Source: Linum tenue (lineage: Eukaryota; Streptophyta; Magnoliopsida; Malpighiales; Linaceae). From it: a stretch of DNA of 64,000 nt. The DNA lies in NCBI GenBank assembly GCA_946122785.1, contig CAMGYJ010000007.1, forward strand, positions 36,419,587 to 36,483,586, in the 5' to 3' direction. The translations under genes were made by a program, and so were the position numbers. Shown one piece after another: positions 33,628-43,775 of this stretch. Within the stretch, counting starts at the first letter, position 1. Each line of letters begins with the position of its first letter. The notes below the pieces were generated by a model, which saw only the letters and a program-made list of their open reading frames with translations, searched no databases and was not told where the DNA came from.

Positions 33628-35292
33628 GGCTAAATTACATGTTTGGTCACTCAAATTACATAAATCTTTCACGTTGGCCACCCGAATCACTTTTCTTTCT
33701 GATTCGCCACTAACATTACGAATCCTTTTAACATTAGTCACCGACCGTCAGACTCCGTTAACTCTGTTAGTTTTTTGATGATGTGGCAAACAGAACTGCT
33801 GAATGGACCATTAATTTAATGACATGGAAATTATAAAAAATAAAAATAAAAAAGAGCCCTCTCTCTTTTTTCTTCTTCCTCGGCATTTTAGCCATGGCCT
33901 GCTCCAAATTAGGGAAACTCAATCCCATTCCCAGTCTCATCTCCAAACTCCCAACTCGACTTCTTCTTCTTCCACCTACAGACCCACCACTGCTTCCAAT
34001 TCCAACAACTCTTCTTCACCACATCGCATAATACCCTCCTCTATTTCTCTAGAAATCCTTCTCTGTTATGGCCACCCCAGCCTCCCCAGATCTGGGTCAG
34101 CAGGCCGGAGTTCACTAACAGGTCGTCAGGGTTGGTTGTTGTCGAACAAGCCACCTTCCATAACTCAAAATCACCTTCCGTGAACCCCAATTCCTTCTTC
34201 TCGTTTAAGATATTTCACCCAAAAGTACAGAAGGATTAAAACCACCCTAGCGAATCGAATCCCTCCAAATCCGTCCTTGCCGAACCTAATAACCATATGG
34301 TCCGCTATATTCGTGTTGGCGATGTCCCCTGCAACGAACACCATGTCAAATTGTCGTGCTTGTTGACCCAATCCTCAGATCCGCCGCTAGAGGAATGGGA
34401 AGCGATCCATTTGAGCGCGACCCATAATCCTCATACGCGATGGGGAGAGGGGCTTTGAGGGCTTTCCGGTAGTCGACGAAGCCGGCGATGACATTGGCCT
34501 CAGCGACCAATGTGTTGAGGTAATTGTGGTAGATTGAGGAGAAGGAGGATTTGATGAGGAAGGCGCCGTCGTGGTATTAGACCAAGACGGGTAGCTTCTC
34601 TCCACGTATGGTCTGCTTCTGGATCAGAGAATCACATCCCTGCTGCCCTCGCCAGCGGAGGAAGAGGAGTAATACCGAACATCTTTGGATTGGAGGGTGG
34701 ATTTAGGATTGTGGAGAGAAGGCGGGACGATTTTGGTACTCGTGAGGCGCTGCACGGTGCCATCTTTAGTGAGGCGGAGGAAAGGGAGGAACTCCCTGAC
34801 GGGCTCGAAGTGTTCGTGAGAGCCTGAAGAATTCACTTTATGGAGGTTTCACTGGACATGGGAGACATAGATGGGTCTGGAGGTGGAAAAAGAAGAAGAG
34901 GAGTTCAAAGATGGGAGATGGTACTTAATTGGAATGAGGAGATGGAAGAGCAAAAGGGGAGTTGGGAGATTGGTGACGGGATTGTGTTTCTTTAATTTGG
35001 AGCAGGCCATGGCTAAAGCGGAAGAAGAAGAAGAAGAAGAAATGAGAGAGCACATTTTTATTTTTTTTTTATTTTTTATTTTCCATGTCATTAAGTTAAC
35101 GGTCTAGTCAACAGTTCTGTTTGCCACGTCATCAAAAAACTGACGGAGTTAACGGAGTCTGATGGAGACTGACAGCCGGTGACTAACGGTGAAAGGATTC
35201 ATAAAGTTAGTAACGAATCAAAAAGAAAAGTAATTCAAGTGGCAAACGTAAAATATTTATGTAATTTGAGTGACCAAACGTGTAATTTAGCC
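33628..35292. mobile_element. Gene-carrying Mutator-like element (Pack-MULE type)
   Basis: About 1665 bp, starting GGCTAAATTACATGTTTGGT and ending with the complement (ACCAAACGTGTAATTTAGCC). The terminal inverted repeats extend at least 200 bp with moderate divergence. TTGTACC flanks both sides (33621-33627 and 35293-35299), a 7-bp match; Mutator-like elements usually give about nine. The arms go on to include an ATGGCCTGCTCCAAATTA segment facing inward on both sides (33893 and, reversed, about 35009). The middle carries a carboxylesterase-like fragment and no transposase. Superfamily assignment is an inference from inverted-repeat length and gene capture. Confidence 0.8.
34171..34836 (-). 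pseudogene. Captured carboxylesterase (CXE-like) fragment
   Basis: Minus-strand frames line up with the first about 200 residues of plant CXE carboxylesterases (alpha/beta hydrolases of the hormone-receptor and hydroxyisoflavanone dehydratase family). The N-terminus reads REFLPFLRLTKDGTVQRL, then KIVPPSLHNPKSTLQSKDV. The next part has GEKLPVLV, a stop, YHDGAF in place of the HGGGF oxyanion motif, and YHNYLNTLVAEANVIAGFVD with PLPIAYEDY. Then LKWIASHSSSGGSEDW, a shift, and FVAGDIANTNIADHM where GDSAGANI normally carries the nucleophilic serine. Thus catalytic serine and oxyanion residues are lost, and frameshifts and a stop are present. The histidine-containing C-terminal third is missing. It was presumably captured from a host gene by the surrounding element. 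Confidence 0.82.
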
Positions 35293-36589
35293 TTGTACCT
35301 AAGTTCTCCAGAGATTTTTTCTATATGCAATGCATCTATGTGACAAGGGACAGTAAAACTTCCTGGATCATGTTGTTTGTGAGGAATTTTGTTTTGGAGG
35401 ATGGCGGAGAATTCCTCTCTAAGCTTCACCATGGAAATGTCATGTAACTTCTTCTTCTTGGTGAGCACCTCCTTCAAGAACTTTGTGACATTTGACCCAT
35501 AGTATCCAAGAACATAAGGGTGATGTGAAACTTCTTTCGTTGATCCTTGTTCTCAACCACAACTGGTGTCAACTTTGCCTACCGAGCCTCTTCATCATTT
35601 CCTTCTATTGATTCTTCTTCTAGATCTAGTGGAGGAAGCTCCACTTTGACAAATTTCTTTAGGAATGCCTCTTCAATTACCTTTCCATTTTGGAGTGAGA
35701 TAGTATACAATCCCACTCTTTGATCCTTAGGGTTGGCCACAATTTGAGTCGGAAGTGCCCCATGAGGTTTTTCTATAAGAGCTTCTGCAATGTTCCAATT
35801 TGGGATTCCAAATTTTTGGAGATGAACTTGTGGCTCCTGAATCTGGTTTCAAATGTAGGATACCTTCATGAACTTCTCAATTGCCTTGAAATTTTTGGTA
35901 CTTGTACTCATAAAGGAATTGACAAGGTCTTCAAGCTTGGAATCTTTTCCGGTTGTTGATGAATGAAGCCTTGCCCGTTTTGTGGTGATAAGCTTGTGAT
36001 TGGAAGTTCTCAGCTTGGAAACGGGGCCTTTATTGTTGGTAGGCTGGCCTTTGTTGTTGGTATCCTCCCGTTGGTGCTTAAAAACCAAGAGGTCTTGGAT
36101 TTGAAGATGATACCCATGAAATATTTGGATGTTGGCGTTACCCCGGATTATAAGTGTTGTTATAGGGGTTTTTACCTCCACTAGCATTAGCAATTAAGTC
36201 AACTTGTTCTTGGGTTATGATTGCCTCCACCATGGCTCGAAAATCATCTAGGGCATGGTTTAGACTTTGAAACCATTCACATAGATTCACATGAGCCTTG
36301 GGTTGTCCAGTTGAAGGTGCTTTGGTGTTCTTCACCATCAAATCATCTATCTTTGCCTCGAGTGAAGAACAAGATTAAAACGAGTGTGTGCCTTTCTCCC
36401 TTGAATTTCTTTCTCTTGTAATGACTCCCAATCATATCCACAAGCCACTATCTCCACAAATAATCGTATCATTTGAGGAGGATTCTTGTTGAGCATATCT
36501 CCTTGGAAAAGGAGTCGATAAGCATGCAATCTTTTTGAGGGGTTCCTTGGTTGATCAGGATTGCTCGAAGAGAAAGAAAGAGGAATACT

Positions 36590-38560
36590 TTTTGGTAGGG
36601 ATTACAAGTAAATTTTCATTGCCAACTAGATGGGGTGTTTGATGTCTTACTTTTTAGGGACGATCTTAGTTTCATTCTTCACTAGTTGTTTAGCATCAAA
36701 ATTTTGGGGCCTCTCAAGTATTACCTAGGGATTGAGTCAATCTTATTGGGTGAGGGTAACTTACTTTTTCAGCACATATGCACTCTTGATATACCCTATA
36801 TGCGAGCCTTGTTGTTGGTGGCCTAGTGTCTTTCCGTTTGAGTAGAATTACAAGTTAGCTCACCACCACCCCCTAGTGATAATGATATGGAAGGCTATAG
36901 AACTTGATGTGTTTTGCTTATAGTCATCTTGTTAGTCATCTAATGTCACTAACCGTTAATCACCTAGACTTTGGTTATGCATGTCATCTTCTTAAGGCAG
37001 TTTATTCATGCTCCAACTTTTGTTCATGTTGAAGGCGTTGAATGTGTGTTACATCACCTTAAGCACGATCCAATTCAATGTGTTTTCTTGCCTCCTCTGA
37101 TGATCTTCATGTGCAAGCCTTTTGCAATGTTGATTAGGGTGGTAGGGGTGGGCATCCGGTTCGGTAAACCCGAACCGAACCGACCCGAAACCGATTACAA
37201 CCGAACCGAAACCGAATTAAAGTTATTCGGTTCGGAAATCGGAAAGGAAATGTGCTTAGTTCGGAAAATAGACTCTTATCGACCGAACCGAGATTCCGAT
37301 TACCGAACCGAAAAACCGAAAAATTACCCAACCAATGTATCTTACCTCACTGCTCAGCCCACTTGTCCAAGGGCCTTGGCCCAAATCTTTCCCCCCAGCC
37401 CACCGCTTTCCCTCACACTCTCTTCTCGGCTTTCATATTTCCTAACCTAAGAAATAACAGAAAGAGACAAGACAAGAGTCTCCATTGCATGTCGTCCAGC
37501 CGCTCGGCGCTCGCCCACCTGCTTTCATCTCACCACGACCGAAGCATAGCACAAGTCGAAATCTCCCTCGCCGTTGCGGTCGCTGGCTTCAAAGCTCAAA
37601 TCCGTAGCTTAATCGGACCGTTGAGGATGGCGGTGATGTTTTACTCCTGCTGCTGAAGGTTGGAGAACAAGACGAGCAGGTTTTGAGTCTGAACCCAAAA
37701 TAGATCTGCCCAACCTCGTTCTTCCTCTAAAAACCCCACCTTTTGGATCTCTACCTCTCCAGCTCTCTCTTTCCTCCCCTGGGTCCCTGCTTCTTCTCCT
37801 TCAGGCTACTGCTGCTTCTCTCCTTTTCTTTTTATGTCGATGGTCTTTCAAGAAAAGGAAAAGGAAGTATCGAGAGATGGAAGAAAGTAGGTTTTGTTTC
37901 TGGTAAGGAGAAGTTAGGGAGAGGAGAAGCACATTGAGAAGAAAGAGAGATAAAGGATAAGAGATTTGTTTCTCGTTTTGGTTGGATTTACAAATATTTG
38001 AGTGGCTTGAAATGAAAGAGGGCCCCTTCTTTCCATCTCTGAAAATGTGCCTTGCATATTTCGGTTTGTGTCTGAAAATCGAACCTAACCGGAAGATAAT
38101 TCAGTTCGGTCAAACCGAACCGAATTATATTTCGGTTCGAATTCGGTTTGCACCTTAGACTGAATCGGAAACCCGGTATGTTACATTTCGGTTCGGTTTT
38201 GACCGAACCGAATCGATGCCCACCCCTATAGGGTGGTTGTCGTCTGACTTGCCGAGGGTTATTTCATTTCTCTAGTTAATACTTTGACTAGGTATTTCGA
38301 TGTTATTTACGTTAGTCTGAATGTTCTTAATTGTGATAATCAACCTGCTCTTCGCACTATTGTCAATCTTTTTTTTTATGAGTGAACCAAGAACATCAAG
38401 ATGGTTTGCTACTGTTTGTGAGTGTGTCACCTCTCATGAAACCCTTCATCGTAATATTATCACTCATGGTCATCCCCAAATATAGATGTGTCATACAAGT
38501 CCCTGTCTCTTGATAAGACCATTACCTAATTTCTTAGGGGGCCATGCCAAGCTTAATTGA
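36590..38560 (+). pseudogene. Copia-type pol remnant split by a hAT element
   Basis: Plus-strand sequence contains FSIKILGPLKYYLGIES (about 36690-36740), the conserved end of copia reverse transcriptase. VEGVECVLHHLKHDP and a DDLHVQAFCNVD-like strand (about 37030-37135) belong to copia RNase H. After the inserted element, GGCRLTCRG and NCDNQPALRTIVNLFF-like sequence (about 38320-38400), then KNIKMVC, continue RNase H. Joining across the insertion and one 8-bp target copy restores the expected D-W-G-G-type segment. Many stops and shifts mean it is inactive. LTRs were not located. Confidence 0.75.
37143..38228. mobile_element. Non-autonomous hAT element
   Basis: 1086 bp with terminal inverted repeats TAGGGGTGGGCATC (right end GATGCCCACCCCTA) and an exact 8-bp target duplication TAGGGTGG at 37135-37142 and 38229-38236, the hallmark of hAT insertion. 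Both subterminal regions are packed with CCGAACCG / CGGTTCGG motifs, typical transposase-binding repeats. The interior (about 37330-38080) has short proline- and serine-rich frames, for example around 37486-37656, but no transposase. It may contain captured host sequence I cannot identify. Confidence 0.88.
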
Positions 38561-39153
38561 AATTGGAAAAGGTAGAGCAAACTTGTTTAGCAAGGGTCTT
38601 GGGGTGACTATACTCTTTTAAATAGCTTCGTGCCTCATTTCTACCTCCTTAAATATGAACATTAATTAACCTTTTTATTCTAGTTTTAAGGAGACCTAGT
38701 CCACTTTTTTATAAATTAAAGTGTAGCATGGTTGCTTACAAACTACTACGTTTAGTTGGAATAGATCTTGAATTTATGTCTTTGTACTACGCCCTTCGGA
38801 CTTAAAAAAAAACACTAAACTCTCATTGAACAACTACACAAATGGATCCAATGATTTAACAAACTCAGCCATGAAAGACTAAGAAATGTTGCTCTGCTTT
38901 TAATTTTATTTATGAAGCCGCATCTACGATCGTGTTAAAAGGTGGAAGAAACAAAGCATATACTTGGTGACAAAACTTCTAAGGATACCTTCAAGTACTC
39001 TGATTGCTAGCATCCATCACCTGTTCATTTCGAATTCGACCCATTTTTGGATCACTAACACGATCAAATCCTGCACAATATACCAACACACACAAAAACA
39101 TTTCAATTTTCGTCGTCTCCTTCCCCAAATCCCATGCTCTATGCCTCGTCTTC
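38561..39153. other. AT-rich upstream region of the secretory-protein gene
   Basis: No coding frame is recognised. The last part is presumably the promoter of the gene at 39258. Confidence 0.5.
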
Positions 39154-39160
39154 TATATAA
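39154..39160 (+). promoter_or_regulatory. Probable TATA box
   Basis: TATATAA lies 98 bases before the ATG at 39258. This fits a short leader beginning about 30 bases downstream of it. Confidence 0.6.
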
Positions 39161-39257
39161 ACGTCACTGACCAAAATTCCCAAATCTCACAACACTATCT
39201 ATCAATATCAGCTATCCCCTTCAATTAATCGTAGTGGGAAGAGAAAAAAACAGGGCA

Positions 39258-39971
39258 ATGGAAACAATTCCTCGACCCAATTCGCTGCTCCTTCTTCTTC
39301 TCAACTGTCTAGTCCTGTTCATCGGGTCAACCAACGGAGTGGAATACCCGGTGACCATCACGGCACTCAACACCTCCGCCGGCGTCCAGCGGTTCGTGCG
39401 GCGGATCGGGAAGAGCTACGCCAGCCGGAGGATGGAGTCCGGAACGAACTTCATATGGAAAACCCTCCACCAGACAGCCGCCGGCGACGATGGCGAACGG
39501 AAGGATTACAGCAGGGTAGAGCTGTTCATCCAGAGCATGAAACAACGGAGGACTTACCACGTGGACAACAGGATCGCGATCAATTCCGAGTATATCGGCA
39601 ATTACACGGCCGGGAATCTCAAGCGGGAGTTCACGGGCCTGTTGTACCAGCAAATGGCGCTGGTTTGGGCCTGGGACGGCGTGGGCCAGGCTCCAGCGGG
39701 ACTCGTCAGTGGGATTGCCGATTATGTGAGGATGAGAGCTCATCTGGTGAGTCGTTCTGGATGGGCCCGGCCCGGGGACGGGGAGAGGTGGGATCAGGGG
39801 AATGACGTTACGGCCCGGTTCTTGGAGTATTGTGGCAAGTTTAAGGAGGGGTTTGTTGGGGAGCTGAACCGGAAGATGAAAAACGGTTACTCGGATGACT
39901 ATTTTAAGGAGCTGTTAGGGAAGAACGTTGATAGGGTTTGGAGGGATTATAAGGCAAGGTACCCCAGGTGA
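39258..39971 (+). CDS. Plant basic secretory protein (BSP family), zinc site lost
   Basis: A single-exon frame of 237 codons. The start is the ATG of METIPRP; the frame is open a little further upstream but has no other ATG. Residues 1-27 form a signal peptide with a leucine core (SLLLLLLNCLVLF). The mature chain begins VEYPVTITALNT and follows the BSP/NtPRp27 family to its end: FIWKTL (65-70), REFTGLLY (123-130), GIADYVRMRA (152-161), GERWDQGNDVTARFLEYC (175-192), and NGYSDDYFKELLGK with VWRDYKARYPR at the C-terminus. Family members are apoplastic, often pathogen-induced, and carry a zincin motif HExxH. Here residues 131-135 read QQMAL, so both histidines and the glutamate are gone. Possible N-glycosylation sites are N38 and N115. 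Length is normal and there is no frame damage, so it is likely an expressed gene without peptidase activity. Confidence 0.88.
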   Translation: METIPRPNSLLLLLLNCLVLFIGSTNGVEYPVTITALNTSAGVQRFVRRIGKSYASRRMESGTNFIWKTLHQTAAGDDGERKDYSRVELFIQSMKQRRTYHVDNRIAINSEYIGNYTAGNLKREFTGLLYQQMALVWAWDGVGQAPAGLVSGIADYVRMRAHLVSRSGWARPGDGERWDQGNDVTARFLEYCGKFKEGFVGELNRKMKNGYSDDYFKELLGKNVDRVWRDYKARYPR

Positions 39972-42059
39972 AGGACAAGTTTCAATTAGGGAGATCGTGA
40001 AGATGTATGTTTTGAGCTGAAAGAATGTAATTTTGGGTTTTTTGTTTGTTCCATTACATGTTTTTTGCTGGATCATTGTAATGTTTACAGGGTGGCACGC
40101 TCGATCATAGTTTATCGTTGTTGGATTTAAGAAACTATTAATTGCATTGCTATTTTGGATTGGAAGATTAGTTTTAGTTAATACATAGTTTGAAGTCGAA
40201 ATTATAAGAACAAAATTTAAAGAAACAATAACAATCATAAATGAAAAGGTTAATACCACTAAAACACCTCAGCTATAAAAAAAAATTGTCATTTGTGTTC
40301 TATTTTATTCGATATGACAATCTTATCTCGAACTATTTTTCTATTAGTGTTGACCGTTAGTAGTTAACGGCAAGAAGTTGCCTGCTAATTAAAGTGTTAG
40401 TGCACTAGGTTTAAAAGTTTTGATGTAGTGAAGTAGAATTATTATTCACATATTTCTTGAAATTAGAAAATATTATCTTGAAATTAGAAAAATAAACTCA
40501 ATCTATCTACACATTTCAAAATAAACTCAATCTATCTACACATACTAAGATTTGAACCATGACCATTTTAAAGAAAAGTAAGGATCATAACCAATCTCAC
40601 TATTTACATTTGTTGTATCTTTTTAAATTAAAAACATATAATAGCAGGGAGGAAAAAAAATTTCCCCCATTTCAAATTCCCTGCTCCAGGAGTGTTTGTA
40701 GTAAGGGTAGAATAGGGAGTGTCAATTTTTTCTCTTTCCTCTGTGGAACAGGCCAACTTACCGTACACATGCGGATTTGAACGGGTCCAGGAGTGTCAAT
40801 TTTTTTCTTTAAACCCTTTTATTTCTCCGTGGTGATAAAATATATATGAAAAGGCAAAAATAATACTTCTTTTTATTGCTAAAAATAAAAAATTTAATAA
40901 TAAACTAATACATGGTATCTAATGGGCTAACCGCTAACCATAAAATAAAATAGTTGAATGGGTCTGGCCTACACGGGATTTGGCCATCAAGTAAAATAAA
41001 TGAACATCATTGGTTTGTCATTCTAAAACAAACTATTTTCTCTGGCATAATATATATTATGCTATTATTTTATATCTTAGTGGCTAAAATATAATGTATT
41101 TTAAAGTTATTCAATGGTTCAACCTCGACCAACCCAATTAGTCCAATTTTTATCATTTCAAATATACATTATATAATTATTTGATATCATAATGATCAAA
41201 TTATAGTGTATTTTATAGGGAATCGTTTGATATTTGTTAGTAAAAAAACTAAACAGAAAGATCTATTTGGTTATTTTAAACATTAAAACGATCCTAAACA
41301 TTTTCAGTTCCTTTTGAATTTCTATGGTTTTATTCCCGAATAAGTGATGTGCAAATGGCGAATTGCAGTCATCTCTTTTCTTTCACTATTTTTTATTTTC
41401 AAATAGAAAGTTTAAAGGTAAAGAATAATTAGAATTTTGCATGGGTCGGTCAAACAAGCTGAATTTCAAGTTTTGGCCCGTTTTGATCAAGTCTAATTTA
41501 TATTCACATGGTTCCCTGATACCCGATAAAAATCTCAATCCAAACCAGTTTGGGAGGTGAGTTCGTGTTTACCACCATTTTATAGGGATACGACAACGGC
41601 GGTTCCTATCCCAAATCGTGTTGTTCGTTCTTGATTTCCTTAGATTTTATCATGGCCTGACAAAAATCAGAAAGCACAATGACGACAAGATGAAAGTTTT
41701 ATAAAGCAAATTAATAGGCCAACGGGCCGAGTAAAAGCTAGCAACGATTGTGAGATGCTCATTTCCCGAAAACTGACGGGATAGGCGATTTTTTATTCGA
41801 TTTTCTGGAATTCGGTTTCTATAAAACTTACTCCACCTCATCATATTACCAGAAACAATATAGTTTCACAAGGTAACAGGTACTTGATTTTGGTTCATAA
41901 GACCGATTTTTGATTGGTTGCATCATTCATGTCTCTTTCCTACTAAAATTCACTATTTTTATCACGTGTTTCCCAAAAAAACTATACAACAATAAGCTAT
42001 ACACCTCATTACATTTTCAAATTTCATACTTCACCTTCCTCCGGCCAACTGGCCGGGGC
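39972..42059. other. AT-rich intergenic region
   Basis: It holds the 3' UTR of the secretory-protein gene and about 2 kb of AT-rich sequence. No coding frame, LTR or clear inverted repeat is recognised. Confidence 0.5.
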
Positions 42060-43070
42060 TCACACTAGTTATCTTAAGAAAACTCAAATCCCTCGTTGCT
42101 CCATCAATCTCACCTCCACTACCTCAGCATGTATAATGTATATTGAGGACCATGATCTAACTTGCCATCACAAACCCTTTTTAAGAAGGTTATTCCCTTC
42201 AAAGATACCTTGTCAAGTCCAAGAAGAACGGGATCCTGCTCTAGCATTAGGAAATGGTCATTAGAGTGATAACGGGCTTTATAGATTTCTGCCAATGTAT
42301 TGTCTAGAGCTGTTAGAAGTTTCCAGGCTTGTTTAGCTAACATGGCTATGTAAATCGATCGAAGTCTCTTAATTCCAGACCTCCCTCAAATTTACTATTA
42401 CATACTTCAGACCATGAAATCCAATGCATTTCTTTGTCTTTGTATTGGTTAGCCCACCAAAATCGGGCTAATTGGCTATTAGGTCTTCGACATTAAGTCT
42501 ATCGATTTTATCACCACTTCTTTGGCTTCCAATGACATATGTTTAGATTTCCAGTTCTGGATCCTGGCCGATAAAGAGTCCTCAATATATCGAAAGGTAA
42601 GGACTTTAGATCGATGGATTTTTTATGGAAGCCCTAAGTATCGATCATGGGTCCCTATTTTGGCTACTCCTAGAGCATTTGCTAATGTTGTAGCTTCTTC
42701 GTCAGAGATATTAGAACTAAAGGTACCAATCGATTTTTGTAGGTTAACTCGTTGACCGTTTCGTGTGATTGCAGTAATCCCAACAAATTTGTTATTTCCT
42801 GTCTTGAGGCTCTAAGAAAGAGATATGAGTCATCAGCGAAAAAGAGGTGAGAGGTCCCTATGCACGTGGAGCCCATGTAGAGAATAGTTTAAGATAGCGG
42901 CTTGGATCATAGCCGAAGATGCCTCTGTGTAGATGGCAAATAATAATGGAGAGAGAGGGTCCCCTAGACGTAGTCCCCGCTAAGGTTTGAAAAACCCTTG
43001 CATTGAGACATTCAAGATTATCGAGAAGGAGACAGTAGTGATACAAGAGCGGGTCCATTTGATCCACTGA
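42060..43070 (-). pseudogene. LINE reverse transcriptase, C-terminal part
   Basis: On the minus strand from about 43070: QWIKWTRSCITTVSFSIILN, GLRLGDPLSPLLFAIYTEAS, SPLFFADDSYLFLRASRQE (catalytic FADD, about 42840). Then, after decay, a KDKEMHWISWSEVC-like segment (about 42440), a GLELRDF-like segment and MLAKQAWKLLTAL (about 42340). These are the later reverse-transcriptase motifs and thumb region of plant L1-type LINEs. A stop before RGLR and several shifts inactivate it. It adjoins, head to head, the earlier part of the same kind of protein on the plus strand. Confidence 0.8.
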
Positions 43071-43083
43071 TAACTGAATCACA

Positions 43084-43773
43084 ATGCTTTCATTACATTT
43101 ATTAGAAATTCCCATTCTACAAGAGGAGATTTTTTGGAAACAAAAGTCGAGAACGACTTATCTCCAGTTAAGGGACTTAAATACCCATTTCTTCCACCAA
43201 TCCACTATTCAAAGAAGGAGGAAAAGCATTATTAAAATTCTTAAAGACGATAATGGATATCCTCATACAAATGAACAAAGTAAAGCTTCAGTAGCTGTTG
43301 ACTTTTTTGTCCACCTCTTCACGTCAAATGGAGTAGATTCCCTACCTATGGTGACTAACCTGGTTCTTGTCAGTAAAGTGAATCCCTTCATGAACTCCTC
43401 CTTAACATCCGTGATTTCTCGAGAGGAAATGAAGAGAGTTACTTTTACTATCTTAGTATATCAGGCTCCAGGTATAGATGGTTTCACAAGACTCTTTTAT
43501 CAGACCTATTGGGAGGATATTAGTAACTCACTGTGTGAGGCTATCCAGTCTTTCTTTCACTCAAGAAGACTCCTCCATAATTCCAACCACACTCTAATTA
43601 CCCTGATTCCCAAGGTTCCGAATGCAGAATACATGAGACAAATGCGACCTATAGGACTATGCCAAGTTTTCTACAAATTTATTGCAAAAATCATGGCGGA
43701 CAGACTAAGCCATGTGTTACCACTCATAGTGGGTCCTAACCAAAATGGTTTTGTAATTACCCTGATTCCTTAA
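43084..43773 (+). pseudogene. LINE reverse transcriptase, N-terminal part, inverted
   Basis: A 229-codon plus-strand frame covers the region before and into the reverse transcriptase: EEIFWKQKSRTTYLQL, NTHFFHQSTIQRRRKSIIKI, APGIDGF, LITLIPKVPNAEYMRQMRPI (with the P-x-x-L-C block), FYKFIAKIMADRLSHVLP and GPNQNGFV. In an intact LINE this continues through the YDRV/W motif to the WIKW-GLRQGDPLSP segment. Here that later part lies on the opposite strand at 42060-43070, and about 100 residues between are missing. The arrangement is that of a 5'-inverted LINE insertion. Confidence 0.82.
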
Positions 43774-43775
43774 GA

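Larger units (their letters stand above)
33421..36560 (-). pseudogene. Remnant H: Athila-like gag-protease, split by a Mutator-like element
   Basis: On the minus strand, gag begins near 36530 with NPPQMIRLFVEIVACGYDW. QEQVDLIANASGGKNPYNNT (about 36180) then YNPG precede KLEDLVNSFMSTSTKNF (about 35920). The gag-protease joint has EEFSAILQNKIPHKQ and DPGSFTVPCHIDALHIE (about 35340). The frame then reaches LGTNINVMPNKLF (about 33620 to 33590) and, further on, LILGRPFLPIAKPLLDV-like sequence (about 33430). Between bases 33628 and 35292 a separate element interrupts exactly at the LGTN segment. Removing it and one 7-bp target copy restores ENLGTNINVMP. That segment would be the protease active site, with the usual catalytic aspartate changed to asparagine. 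Many frameshifts are present, so it is a fossil. Reverse transcriptase is not seen. Confidence 0.8.

Noticed and set aside
37252..37656. 134-codon frame inside the hAT element
   Set aside because: Low-complexity S/H/R-rich sequence with no hAT transposase motif; not called as a gene.
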